Assembly (NCBI RefSeq): GCF_001954275.1
Contig: NZ_MBEU01000071.1
Location: forward strand, 1 to 64,000
Direction of reading: 5' to 3'
Length of the DNA stretch: 64,000 bases
Source: Mycobacterium sp. IS-836
GTDB lineage: Bacteria > Actinomycetota > Actinomycetes > Mycobacteriales > Mycobacteriaceae
Shown: piece after piece, positions 8,254 to 16,029 of the stretch
Numbering within the stretch: position 1 is the stretch's first letter
Layout: each line of letters opens with the position of its first letter
The notes under the pieces: generated by a model
What the model saw: the letters and a program-made list of their open reading frames with translations, nothing else
The model's database searches: none
Told to the model about the DNA's origin: nothing
Translations under genes and position numbers: made by a program

Positions 8254-8994
8254 TCAAGCGCGGCGCGCGCCCGGGGTATGCCCAAACGCGCGCCGGTAGG
8301 TGTCGATGAAGGCGCTGGGCGTGGCCCAGCCGCATTGCAGCGCCACCGAGGTCACGTCGTGGCGGTCGGCGAGCAGCATCAGTGCGTGATGCAGGCGTAA
8401 TTGCGTGCGCCATTGCGGGAACGTCATGCCCAGCTCGTCGCTGAACAGGCGGCTCAGCGTGCGCTGACTGACGCCGATCCGACGGCCGATTTGCTGCAAC
8501 GTCAGCGGCTCGGTCAGGTTGTCGGTGATCAGCGCGCACGCTTGGCGCAGGCGGCTGTCGACCGGTGTCGGAATCCACAGTGGCTCATGGATGTTCGAGT
8601 CCCGCACCTGATCGTGCAGCACGGCCAGCATCCGGTGGTGTTCGTCGGTGTCGGTGCCGTCTGTCTGCGAGCTGGCGATGATGAGTTCGCGCATCAGCGG
8701 ATTGACGGCGAGCACGGTCGGTGTTGCCGGACCGCCACGGTAGCGGCGCGGGTCCAGGGCGACCCCGTGGAATTGCGTCTGGCCGTGAAACTTGTGCTCG
8801 TGCCAGCAGCCCGCCGGTATCCAGATGGCGCGATTCACTGGCGTGATCCAGGTTCCCGCGGGGGTGGTTACCGACACCGCACCGGAGGACGGGTAGACGA
8901 TCTGGTGCAGGGGATGACAGTGGCGCTCGATTCGCGCGCCGGGCGCGAGCGACTGCGACGACGTGGCCCTCCCGTGATGGCGGTTTTCCGACAT
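8254..8994 (-). CDS. AraC-family transcriptional regulator with cupin domain, Rv3833-like
   Basis: The 246-residue protein has an N-terminal cupin-like sensor (HCHPLHQIVYPSSG, then IWIPAGCWHEHKF) and two C-terminal helix-turn-helix motifs (LQQIGRRIGVSQRTLSRLF and VALQCGWATPSAFIDTYRRAFG). The inducer is unknown. It is divergent from the methyltransferase gene across 55 bases, the usual arrangement when such a regulator controls its neighbour. Confidence 0.87.
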   Translation of the reverse strand: MSENRHHGRATSSQSLAPGARIERHCHPLHQIVYPSSGAVSVTTPAGTWITPVNRAIWIPAGCWHEHKFHGQTQFHGVALDPRRYRGGPATPTVLAVNPLMRELIIASSQTDGTDTDEHHRMLAVLHDQVRDSNIHEPLWIPTPVDSRLRQACALITDNLTEPLTLQQIGRRIGVSQRTLSRLFSDELGMTFPQWRTQLRLHHALMLLADRHDVTSVALQCGWATPSAFIDTYRRAFGHTPGARRA

Positions 8995-9036
8995 AACTCG
9001 ACAGAATATCGGAAGCCCGCAACCTTGGCGTCCGCC

Positions 9037-9042
9037 TAGCGT
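9037..9042 (+). promoter_or_regulatory. Candidate -10 (TAGCGT) for leaderless methyltransferase transcript
   Basis: TAGCGT lies seven bases before ATG 9050 with no ribosome-binding site between them, predicting a leaderless start. It sits in the 55-bp region shared with the divergent AraC gene, so the regulator could act here. Prediction only. Confidence 0.4.
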
Positions 9043-9049
9043 TCTGTGT

Positions 9050-9625
9050 ATGGCAATGAATCTCCTTCACCGGCGCCGGTGTAGCTCGGCGGACTGGGCC
9101 AAGATGGTGGCCGACAAGTTGCTGCCCTGGTCGCTGAGCGACGTCGAATTAGGCTCGCGCACACTGGAAATCGGCCCAGGCTACGGCGCGACGACACGCG
9201 CCCTCCTGGACCGGACCGACTCGCTCACCGCCGTCGAAGTCGACCGTTCGATGGCCGATGACCTGAACCGCCGCTATGGCGAACGGGCGCGCATCATCCA
9301 CGCCGACGGCAGCAGCACCGGGCTGCCCGACGACCACTTCTCGTCGGTGGTGTGCTTCACGATGCTGCACCACGTGCCCAGCGCCCGGCTGCAAGATCAG
9401 CTGTTCGCCGAGGCTTTCCGGGTGCTGCAACCGGGGGGTACCTTCGCCGGCAGCGACGGTGTGCCGTCGCTGACATTTCGGCTGATCCACATCGCCGACA
9501 CCTACAACCCGATCGCGCCGCCGGATCTCCGCCGGCGGCTTCGAGCGGCGGGATTCACCGACATCCGGGTCGACGCCAAGGGCGGCCGACAGAGATGGCG
9601 GGCGATCAAACCGCTTGCCGCGTAA
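9050..9625 (+). CDS. SAM-dependent methyltransferase, Rv3832c-like
   Basis: The 191-residue class I methyltransferase has motif I LEIGPGYGATTRALL (about residues 41-55), the acidic loop VEVDRSM, motif II-like HADGSSTGLPDDHFSSVVC and post-motif VLQPGGTF. The substrate is unknown. The length equals that recalled for Rv3832c (191 aa). It is paired with the divergent AraC regulator and is followed convergently by a membrane-protein gene. Confidence 0.85.
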   Translation: MAMNLLHRRRCSSADWAKMVADKLLPWSLSDVELGSRTLEIGPGYGATTRALLDRTDSLTAVEVDRSMADDLNRRYGERARIIHADGSSTGLPDDHFSSVVCFTMLHHVPSARLQDQLFAEAFRVLQPGGTFAGSDGVPSLTFRLIHIADTYNPIAPPDLRRRLRAAGFTDIRVDAKGGRQRWRAIKPLAA

Positions 9626-9631
9626 CGGGGC

Positions 9632-10120
9632 CTAAGCGCTCACCGGCTCGCGGGCCTGCTCGTGGCGGCGCTGGCGCTCTATGGTCGCGAAGTAGAAGGC
9701 GAACGCGAACGCGAAGCTGGTGAACAGGCTGGACACGAAGTACAGCCACGGGTGCCGCAGGCCCCGGCGATAGCCGTCGACAATCGTAAAAAGCGGCAGC
9801 AGAATGACATTCGCGATCGTGTAGTCCTGGCTGGCCGAGCTGGCGGCGGGGTTGGTGAACATCAACTTCATGTATTCGACCCAACTGCCGTGTTCGCCCC
9901 ACAGCGGATTGGTCGATCCCCCATGCGAGTATTCCTCCACGTAGGTGATGTTGAAATACCAACCGAGCCCGACCGACGCGATGCCGACGACGTAGTACAC
10001 GATTTCCATCGGCGAGAAGACGGGGCCGGTGGCGGGGCGGGCGAAAACCTTTGAGTTGGCCCTGACGATCCAGACGATGACCGCCAGTCCAAGTACCGCG
10101 TGCGAGAGTAGCGAGACCAT
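9632..10120 (-). CDS. Four-helix membrane protein, DUF2834-like
   Basis: The 162-residue protein has about four hydrophobic segments (around 3-18, 33-52, 86-105 and 118-138) and conserved-looking aromatic loops (WYFNITYVEEYSHGG, NPLWGEHGSWVEYM). It resembles DUF2834 proteins, but this is a weak recognition. ATG 10120 was chosen; longer in-frame versions run into the TetR gene on the other strand. It lies 30 bases from a palindromic operator shared with the divergent tetR-type gene, so it is probably a regulated target. Confidence 0.7.
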   Translation of the reverse strand: MVSLLSHAVLGLAVIVWIVRANSKVFARPATGPVFSPMEIVYYVVGIASVGLGWYFNITYVEEYSHGGSTNPLWGEHGSWVEYMKLMFTNPAASSASQDYTIANVILLPLFTIVDGYRRGLRHPWLYFVSSLFTSFAFAFAFYFATIERQRRHEQAREPVSA

Positions 10121-10150
10121 GGGCGAAGTCTCGCTCGTGTTCCGAAGTTT

Positions 10151-10164
10151 TGTCAATATTGACA
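10151..10164. promoter_or_regulatory. TetR operator 1 (perfect 14-bp palindrome)
   Basis: TGTCAATATTGACA is a perfect inverted repeat in the gap between the divergent membrane-protein gene (start 10120) and the TetR gene (start 10190). A related sequence recurs at 10801-10830 before the oxidoreductase gene. Two similar sites flanking one TetR gene make it the likely cognate operator. Confidence 0.75.
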
Positions 10165-10177
10165 CAACGTGAAGGGG

Positions 10178-10183
10178 TACCTT
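10178..10183 (+). promoter_or_regulatory. Candidate -10 (TACCTT) for tetR-type gene
   Basis: TACCTT ends six bases before ATG 10190, suggesting a leaderless start. The operator palindrome at 10151-10164 lies immediately upstream in the -35 region, a position suited to autorepression. Prediction only. Confidence 0.4.
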
Positions 10184-10189
10184 ACTGGC

Positions 10190-10816
10190 ATGGTCCGGCC
10201 CGCTCAGACGGCGCGCAGCGAGCGCACGCGCGAAGCGCTGCGCCAGGCCGCTGTGGTGAGATTCCTGGCCCAGGGGGTCGAGGAAACGTCGGCCGAACAG
10301 ATCGCGGCGGACGCCGGGGTGTCGCTGCGGACGTTCTATCGCCATTTCCGCTCCAAGCACGATCTGCTGTTTGCCGACTTCACCGGGCTGCACTGGTTTC
10401 GCGCCGCGCTCAACGACAGGCCGGCCGGCGAACCGATCATCGATTCGGTGCAGGCCGCGATCTTCGCGTTTCCGTATGACGTTGAAGCGGTTACCAAAAT
10501 CGCCGCGCTGCGGGGCGGCGAGCTGGACCCGGGCCGCATCGTCCGGCACATCCAGGAAGTCCAGGCCGACTTCGCCGACGCCATCCAGGCGCAGCTGCAG
10601 CGCCGTGGCCGGACGGGGCACCGGACGACGGACGAGCGGCTGCGCATCGCGGTGACCGCGCGCTGCATCGCAGCCGCCGTCTTCGGTGCTATGGAGGTCT
10701 GGATGCTCGGCGACGACCGGTCCCTGGGGGAACTGGCGCGGGTCTCCCACACGGCGCTGGAGTCGCTGCGCGCCGGCATCACCGATGCCTGGGCACCCGA
10801 CAAAGTTTCGTCATAA
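10190..10816 (+). CDS. TetR-family transcriptional repressor, Rv3830c-like
   Basis: The 208-residue regulator has an N-terminal TetR helix-turn-helix (RSERTREALRQAAVVRFL through AEQIAADAGVSLRTFYRHF, about 8-55) and a variable ligand-binding C-terminal domain. ATG 10190 gives the length expected from Rv3830c; an upstream GTG at 10169 is less likely. Matching palindromes lie before its own promoter and overlap its stop codon, just upstream of the oxidoreductase gene. It therefore likely controls itself, the divergent membrane protein and the downstream FAD enzyme. Confidence 0.88.
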   Translation: MVRPAQTARSERTREALRQAAVVRFLAQGVEETSAEQIAADAGVSLRTFYRHFRSKHDLLFADFTGLHWFRAALNDRPAGEPIIDSVQAAIFAFPYDVEAVTKIAALRGGELDPGRIVRHIQEVQADFADAIQAQLQRRGRTGHRTTDERLRIAVTARCIAAAVFGAMEVWMLGDDRSLGELARVSHTALESLRAGITDAWAPDKVSS

Positions 10817-10830
10817 TTGACAAAACTTTG
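10801..10830. promoter_or_regulatory. TetR operator 2 (30-bp inverted repeat)
   Basis: A 30-bp inverted repeat matches its reverse complement at 24 of 30 positions, with perfect 8-bp outer arms CAAAGTTT/AAACTTTG and inner GTCA/TGAC. It shares the core TTTTGTCAAT with operator 1 when read on the other strand. It overlaps the TAA (10814-10816) of the TetR gene and lies 34 bases before the oxidoreductase ATG. Confidence 0.72.
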
Positions 10831-10863
10831 CGTCCGTGTCAGCCTGCGTGCGGAGGGACGGAC

Positions 10864-12420
10864 ATGACTGGATATGACGCGATAGTTATCGGCGCCGGGC
10901 ACAACGGCCTGGCCGCGGCGGTGTTGCTGCAGAAGGCGGGCCTGCGGACCGTGTGCGTGGACCCCAAGCTGTACGCCGGTGGGATGGCCTCGACGGTGGA
11001 GCTGTTCGACGGGTATCAGTTCGAGATCGCGGGCTCGGTGCAATTCCCGACGGCTTCGGTGGTCGTCGAGGAACTCGGCCTCGACACCCTGGAGACCATC
11101 GACCTGGACGTGATGTCGGTGGCGGTGCGCGGTGTGGGCGACGACCCGCTGGTCCAATACAGCGACCCGGTCAAGCTGTTCACTCACCTCAACGAGGTGC
11201 ACGGGGCCGACGCGGTCAACGGCATGGCGGGGCTGATGGCCTGGAGCCAGGCGCCGACGCGGGCACTCGGCCGCTTCGACGCGGGTGCGCCGCCCAAGAC
11301 CCTCGACGAGATGTATGCCTGCGCCACAAACGAATTCGAACGCTCGGCGATCGATGACATGCTGTTCGGTTCGGTTACCGACATCTTGGACCGCTATCTC
11401 CCCGACCGCGAGAAGCACGGCGCCCTGCGCGGCTCGATGACGGTGCTGGCCGTCAACACCCTCTACCGCGGGCCGTCGACGCCGGGCAGCGCGGCCGCAC
11501 TGGCCTTCGGGCTGGGCGTTCCCGACGGGAACACCATGCAGATGAAGAAGCTCCGCGGCGGCATCGGTGCGCTCACCGCGCACCTGTGCACACTGCTCGA
11601 GAGCCACGGCGGCGAAGTCCGGCTGCGCACCAAGGTGACCGAGATCGTCGTCGCCGACGGCCGCGTGAGCGGGGTGCGAACCGAGGCCGGGGAGACGCTC
11701 ACGGCTCCGATCGTCGTCTCCGGCATCGCGCCCGATGTCACGCTCAACGAGCTGATCGATCCGGCCGCGCTGCCGGCCGACATCCGGGAACGCTATGCGC
11801 GCATCGATCACCGCGGCAGCTATCTGCAGATGCACTTCGCGCTCGACGAAGCCCCGGCGTTCAGCGCGCCGTACGAGGCCCTCAACGATCCGGCCATGCA
11901 GGCCTCGCTCGGTCTGTTCTGCACGCCGGAGGAAGTCCAGCAGCAGTGGGAGGATGCCCGGCGTGGGATCGTTCCGGCCGACCCGACGGTGGTGTTGCAG
12001 ATCCCGTCGCAGAACGACCCGGACCTCGCGCCCGAGGGCAAGCACGCCGCATCGGCGTTCGCGATGTGGTTCCCCATCGAGGGCAGCGCCGACTATGGCA
12101 AGGCAAAGGTCGAAATGGGTCAGCGGGTGATAGACAAGATCACCCGGCTCGCACCGAATTTCGAACGCAGCATCATCCGGCACACCACCTTCACGCCCAG
12201 GCACATGGGCGTGATGTTCGGCGCCCCGGGCGGCGACTTCTGCCACGGGCTGCTGAATCCCAATCAGATCGGCCCGAACCGGCCCGGCCCGAAAGGCTTT
12301 CTCGGTCAGCCGATCCCGATCGAGGGACTGTACCTGGGCAGCGCGGGCTGCCATGGCGGGCCGGGAATCACGTTCATCCCCGGCTACAACGCCGCTCTCG
12401 CTGCGCTGGCCGACCGCTAG
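10864..12420 (+). CDS. FAD-dependent oxidoreductase, phytoene-desaturase/PYROXD2-like (Rv3829c-like)
   Basis: The 518-residue protein begins with a dinucleotide-binding fold, IVIGAGHNGLAAAVLLQKAG (residues about 6-25), and ends with the carotenoid-desaturase-type motif GLYLGSAGCHGGPGITF, which caps the FAD site. The family includes bacterial CrtI and human PYROXD2. The real substrate is unknown and no carotenoid genes are nearby. ATG 10864 follows a clear GGAGG-type ribosome site. It lies downstream of the TetR gene with a matching operator between them. Confidence 0.87.
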   Translation: MTGYDAIVIGAGHNGLAAAVLLQKAGLRTVCVDPKLYAGGMASTVELFDGYQFEIAGSVQFPTASVVVEELGLDTLETIDLDVMSVAVRGVGDDPLVQYSDPVKLFTHLNEVHGADAVNGMAGLMAWSQAPTRALGRFDAGAPPKTLDEMYACATNEFERSAIDDMLFGSVTDILDRYLPDREKHGALRGSMTVLAVNTLYRGPSTPGSAAALAFGLGVPDGNTMQMKKLRGGIGALTAHLCTLLESHGGEVRLRTKVTEIVVADGRVSGVRTEAGETLTAPIVVSGIAPDVTLNELIDPAALPADIRERYARIDHRGSYLQMHFALDEAPAFSAPYEALNDPAMQASLGLFCTPEEVQQQWEDARRGIVPADPTVVLQIPSQNDPDLAPEGKHAASAFAMWFPIEGSADYGKAKVEMGQRVIDKITRLAPNFERSIIRHTTFTPRHMGVMFGAPGGDFCHGLLNPNQIGPNRPGPKGFLGQPIPIEGLYLGSAGCHGGPGITFIPGYNAALAALADR

Positions 12421-12428
12421 ACTCTCGG

Positions 12429-12484
12429 CGAGCGTGTACTCAGTGCGAAAAAATGACCAAAATCTCGCCGTGAGTGCACGTTCG
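12429..12484. repeat. Intergenic palindromic repeat element
   Basis: Arms CGAGCGTGTACTCA (12429-12442) and TGAGTGCACGTTCG (12471-12484) are inverted repeats with 12 of 14 positions matching; they enclose a 28-base A-rich spacer. The element fills the gap between two convergent genes and could form a hairpin in either transcript. Its ends (CGAGCGTG...CACGTTCG) match those of two palindromes inside aftA at 60285-60341, which suggests a dispersed repeat family. Confidence 0.6.
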
Positions 12485-12495
12485 GCGCGCTGGTA

Positions 12496-12828
12496 CTAAC
12501 CCAGCCCGCTCAGCAACACGTCGAGCAGTGCGGTGAACTCGTCCGGTCGCGCCGGCGTGAACGCGGGGCTCGGCCAGGTTCCCGGGACGTCCAGGGTGAT
12601 CAACGTCGACTTGAGTGGCCGTTGCACGTCCAGCGGCAGCCAGCGACGAAAGTCGGAGCTGCCCCAGATGCGGAACCGCTGCATGAACATGCCCAGCGAT
12701 TCGACTTTGTACCCGCGGATCGTGTCCAACGCGATCACCTTGGACGTACCGGAGGGAAAGTGATAGCGGCGCAACGTGATCGCCCTGCGGTCCAGCTGGA
12801 CCAGGCCGTCGTCGTACGTCTCGCTCAT
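12496..12828 (-). CDS. Conserved hypothetical protein, Rv3819-like
   Basis: The 110-residue soluble protein has no signal peptide. Its pattern of alternating beta-strand segments (AITLRRYHFPSGTSKVIAL, DTIRGYKVESLG) resembles bacterial PH-like domains, but this is not a firm recognition. ATG 12828 overlaps the TGA of the upstream Rieske-protein gene (ATGA), so the two are translationally coupled and probably act together. Rv3819 in M. tuberculosis is 111 aa and also neighbours Rv3818. Confidence 0.78.
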   Translation of the reverse strand: MSETYDDGLVQLDRRAITLRRYHFPSGTSKVIALDTIRGYKVESLGMFMQRFRIWGSSDFRRWLPLDVQRPLKSTLITLDVPGTWPSPAFTPARPDEFTALLDVLLSGLG

Positions 12829-14375
12829 GCCCGGGAGCTCCGCAGCTGATGTCCCCGCGAGGTCAGGCACCGGCCGTCGTCCAGACGCCACTGCCATCCG
12901 TGCAGGTTGCAGGTCAGCGTGTTGCCTTCCACCACACCGAATTTCGATAGGTCGGCCTTCAGGTGCGGGCAGCGGCGCTGAATCTCCCAGCCGTCCAGGG
13001 TGACCGAGGCGGAGTCGTCGTGGGTCTCGGCGAACCAGCCGTCGGCATAGGCGATCCGTTCGTCGGTAAGGCACTTGAAGAAGGTGTAGAGGTATTCGTT
13101 GTAACCGCCGACCCGCCATGCGCTGAACCGGGTCGACAGGAAGATGGTGTTGACCCAGTCTGGCTCGTGGTCGCGCAGCACCGTGCGCACCAGCTCGGGC
13201 GCGATCGCAAAACCATAGCGGACCTTTTCGTCGGGAATCCGTTCGCGCACGGCACGTTTCGGAAAGTCCAGGATCACGGTCTCCGGGCCGATCACCAGTT
13301 CGACGGGGTAGCCGATGCCGTCGCAGATCTCGTCGCTTTGCAGCATGATCGGCTCGAACAGCGCGCGCAGCCCGTCCAGCAGCGGCTCGCCGGTGGCGGG
13401 GGCCCAGCTGGCCCGCTCGGCTGCCAGGACGGGCGCCATCCGCTCGGCGTAGTCGGCGATGTAGGCCGCCTTGCCCGTGGTGAAGATGTCGTCCACCTCG
13501 GCGGTGGGTAGCGGGTGGCGCAGTGAGTTCAGTTCCGTGCCGGTGAAGTCCGCGGTCGATCCGGGAATCATCAGCAGACCGCGATCGTGCCCGTGGCTGC
13601 GCATCTGGTCGAGGAACACCATTTGGTCGGGGAAGATGTTGGCCGGGTCGCCGTGATCGTCGTTGAGGTGGCGCAGCTCCGGGTCCAGGAAGCACGGCGG
13701 CCCCGCCGACGGCACCACCCAGGTCGCCCCCACCTGGGCGATGTATTGGCGGGCACGGTCCATTTGGCGCTGCCGCTTCTGGGTGCCGAACGACTCCTTG
13801 GCGCGGGCCGGCATGTCGTAGACCATCGGGTACCAGATCGCCCCCGAGTACTGCAGCAGGTGCACGTCGATGTGCCCGAACTCGGATGTCAGCACATCCA
13901 AATCCACCGGCCGCGCATCGTTCATGTTGAAAACCGTTGTGGCGCCGTCGGAAACCACCAGCGCCGAATCGCCGATCGGGCCGTCCGCGGGCGCGCGCAG
14001 CGCGATGACCATGACGTCAAGGTCGCCCTTCGGGCCGGTGATCCGGTGCTTGACAGAGTCGGTGGTCTCGAAGAACCTGTGAAAGCCCAACTCCTGCAGC
14101 GCATTTCGCAGGTCGGGCACCGGGTAGTCGGGCAACAGCACCACGGCGTCTTTGTTGACGTGCGCGCTGAGGTGCTTCGCGTCGAAGTGGTCCTTGTGCA
14201 GGTGCGAGACGTAGAGGTAGTCGCAGTCGCCGAGCGTGTCCCAGTCCAGTGCGCTGTTGTCCGGGAACGGGAACCAGGATGCGAAGTAGGCCGGGTTCAC
14301 CCAGGGGTCACACAGGATGCTGCCCGCATGGGTCTGGATCAGAAATCCGGCGTGACCTACGCTCGTGACCTGCAC
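12825..14375 (-). CDS. MBL-fold / Rieske [2Fe-2S] fusion protein, Rv3818-like
   Basis: The 516-residue protein joins an N-terminal metallo-beta-lactamase-fold hydrolase domain to a C-terminal Rieske cluster. The MBL motif SHLHKDHFD is at about residues 57-65. The Rieske motif is RRCPHL followed by TCNLHGW, about 464-486, with two Cys and two His. The domain order recalls CMP-N-acetylneuraminate hydroxylase/UlaG-type proteins. The reaction in mycobacteria is unknown. It is followed by the overlapping 110-residue gene. The GTG/ATG-proximal region at 14375 agrees with the known 516-aa length. Confidence 0.87.
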   Translation of the reverse strand: MQVTSVGHAGFLIQTHAGSILCDPWVNPAYFASWFPFPDNSALDWDTLGDCDYLYVSHLHKDHFDAKHLSAHVNKDAVVLLPDYPVPDLRNALQELGFHRFFETTDSVKHRITGPKGDLDVMVIALRAPADGPIGDSALVVSDGATTVFNMNDARPVDLDVLTSEFGHIDVHLLQYSGAIWYPMVYDMPARAKESFGTQKRQRQMDRARQYIAQVGATWVVPSAGPPCFLDPELRHLNDDHGDPANIFPDQMVFLDQMRSHGHDRGLLMIPGSTADFTGTELNSLRHPLPTAEVDDIFTTGKAAYIADYAERMAPVLAAERASWAPATGEPLLDGLRALFEPIMLQSDEICDGIGYPVELVIGPETVILDFPKRAVRERIPDEKVRYGFAIAPELVRTVLRDHEPDWVNTIFLSTRFSAWRVGGYNEYLYTFFKCLTDERIAYADGWFAETHDDSASVTLDGWEIQRRCPHLKADLSKFGVVEGNTLTCNLHGWQWRLDDGRCLTSRGHQLRSSRA

Positions 14376-14465
14376 AAATGCCTTTCTCGGGGTTCTGGGG
14401 ATCGTCCCAAGTTTAGCGTGGGGCCGCTGCCGGGGCCCGGCGCACAGGCGGGAGCATTACGCTGA

Positions 14466-15242
14466 ATGGCTGTGGAACCGGTATACGGGACTGTCATCCA
14501 GCTTGCCCGGTTGGTCTGGCGCATCCAGGGCCTGAAGATCACCGTGTCCGGGGTCGAGAACCTGCCGACCAGCGGTGGGGCGGTCGTCGCGATCAACCAC
14601 ACCGGCTACCTCGACTTCACCTTCGCCGGTTTGCCCGCCTACAAGCAGGGCCTGGGCCGCAAAGTGCGATTCATGGCCAAGCAGGAGGTCTTCGACCACA
14701 AGATCACCGGGCCGATCATGCGCAGCCTGCGGCACATCTCGGTGGACCGGCTGGATGGGGCCGCGTCGTACGAAGAAGCCGTCCGGATGCTGAAGGACGG
14801 CGAGCTGGTCGGGGTGTACCCCGAAGCCACGATCAGCCGCAGTTTCGAGATCAAGGAGTTCAAGTCGGGGGCCACCCGGATGGCGGTCGAGGCCGGCGTG
14901 CCGATCGTTCCGCACATCGTCTGGGGTGCGCAACGGATCTGGACCAAGGGCCATCCCAAGAAGCTGCTTCGCCCGAAGGTACCGATCACGGTGCTGGTCG
15001 GCGAACCTATCGCGCCGACGCTGGCGATCGAGGATTTGAAGGGCCTGCTGCACTCGCGCATGCAACACCTGCTGGAGCGGGCGCAGGAACAGTATGGGCC
15101 GCATCCCGCCGGGGAGTTCTGGGTGCCGCACCGGCTGGGCGGCGGCGCTCCGTCGTTGGCCGAGGCGTCCCGCATCGAGGCCGAGGAGGCGGCCGCGCGG
15201 GCGGCCCGTCGCGCCCAGGCCGCAGGAGCGTCGGAGTCGTAA
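14466..15242 (+). CDS. PlsC-type 1-acylglycerol-3-phosphate acyltransferase (Rv3816c-like)
   Basis: The 258-residue protein is the first of three tandem acyltransferase paralogues. It shows the HX4D catalytic motif in NHTGYLDF (about residues 42-49) and the glycerol-phosphate-binding VYPEATISRSFE motif near 118. Such enzymes transfer acyl groups to lysophosphatidic acid or other lipid acceptors at the membrane; the acceptor here is not defined. It is three bases from the next copy, so the three genes form an operon. Confidence 0.85.
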   Translation: MAVEPVYGTVIQLARLVWRIQGLKITVSGVENLPTSGGAVVAINHTGYLDFTFAGLPAYKQGLGRKVRFMAKQEVFDHKITGPIMRSLRHISVDRLDGAASYEEAVRMLKDGELVGVYPEATISRSFEIKEFKSGATRMAVEAGVPIVPHIVWGAQRIWTKGHPKKLLRPKVPITVLVGEPIAPTLAIEDLKGLLHSRMQHLLERAQEQYGPHPAGEFWVPHRLGGGAPSLAEASRIEAEEAAARAARRAQAAGASES

Positions 15243-15245
15243 TCG

Positions 15246-16013
15246 ATGGTGGAGCCGACCTTCCGCACGCTCGAGATCATGGCGCAGCTGGTCGTGATGG
15301 CGACGGGTACGCAGATCACCTACCGCGGCGAGGAGAACGTTCCCGCCCGCGGCGGCGCGGTCGTCGCGATCAATCACACCAGCTATGTCGACTTTCTGCC
15401 GGCCGCGCTGGCCATGCACCGCCGCGGCCGCCGACTGCGGTTCATGATCAAGGCGGAAATGCAACGGGTGAAGGTCGTCAACTTCCTGATCAAGCACACG
15501 AAGACCATCCCCGTCGATCGAGACGCCGGAGCCGCCGCCTATGCGGTGGCCGTACAGCGGCTCCGCGAGGGGGAGCTGGTCGGGGTCTACCCGGAGGCCA
15601 CCATCAGCCGAAGCTTCGAGCTCAAGGAATTCAAGACCGGGGCCGCCCGCATGGCCCTCGAAGCGGATGTCCCGATCGTTCCCGTGATCGTCTGGGGCGC
15701 GCAGCGGATCTGGACCAAGGACCACCCGCGACACATCGGCCGCCACAAGGTGCCGGTGATCGTGCAGGTGGGACCGCCGCTGCGAGCCGCCGACGACATG
15801 GCGCGAACCAACGCCGCGCTTCGCGAGTCGATGAGCGCGCTGCTGGATCGGGCCCAGCACGGGTATCCGCGTCCGCCCGGCGCCTATTGGGTGCCGCGGC
15901 GGCTGGGCGGTGGCGCACCGACGTTGGCCGAGGCGGCTCAGATCGAAGCCGACGAGGCCGCGGCCCGACTGGCCGACAAGGCCGCAAACCATACCCCGCA
16001 TCGATCGCGGTAG
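15246..16013 (+). CDS. PlsC-type acyltransferase (Rv3815c-like)
   Basis: The 255-residue second paralogue has NHTSYVDF (HX4D) and VYPEATISRSFELKEFKTG. It shares about half of its residues with the copies on both sides, indicating tandem duplication. It starts at ATG 15246, three bases after the previous stop. The C-terminal PRRLGGGAPTLAEAAQIEADE segment matches the end of the first copy, a lineage-specific tail. Confidence 0.85.
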   Translation: MVEPTFRTLEIMAQLVVMATGTQITYRGEENVPARGGAVVAINHTSYVDFLPAALAMHRRGRRLRFMIKAEMQRVKVVNFLIKHTKTIPVDRDAGAAAYAVAVQRLREGELVGVYPEATISRSFELKEFKTGAARMALEADVPIVPVIVWGAQRIWTKDHPRHIGRHKVPVIVQVGPPLRAADDMARTNAALRESMSALLDRAQHGYPRPPGAYWVPRRLGGGAPTLAEAAQIEADEAAARLADKAANHTPHRSR

Positions 16014-16029
16014 GGCGAAGGAGAAGGAC

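Noticed and set aside
11463-11783. Short antisense frame in the oxidoreductase gene with Ser/Val-rich translation
   Set aside because: It overlaps a conserved coding region with no ribosome site; a chance frame.
12429-12484. Intergenic inverted repeat considered as an insertion-sequence end or attachment site
   Set aside because: There is no transposase or integrase gene nearby, no target duplication is visible, and the flanks are intact housekeeping genes.
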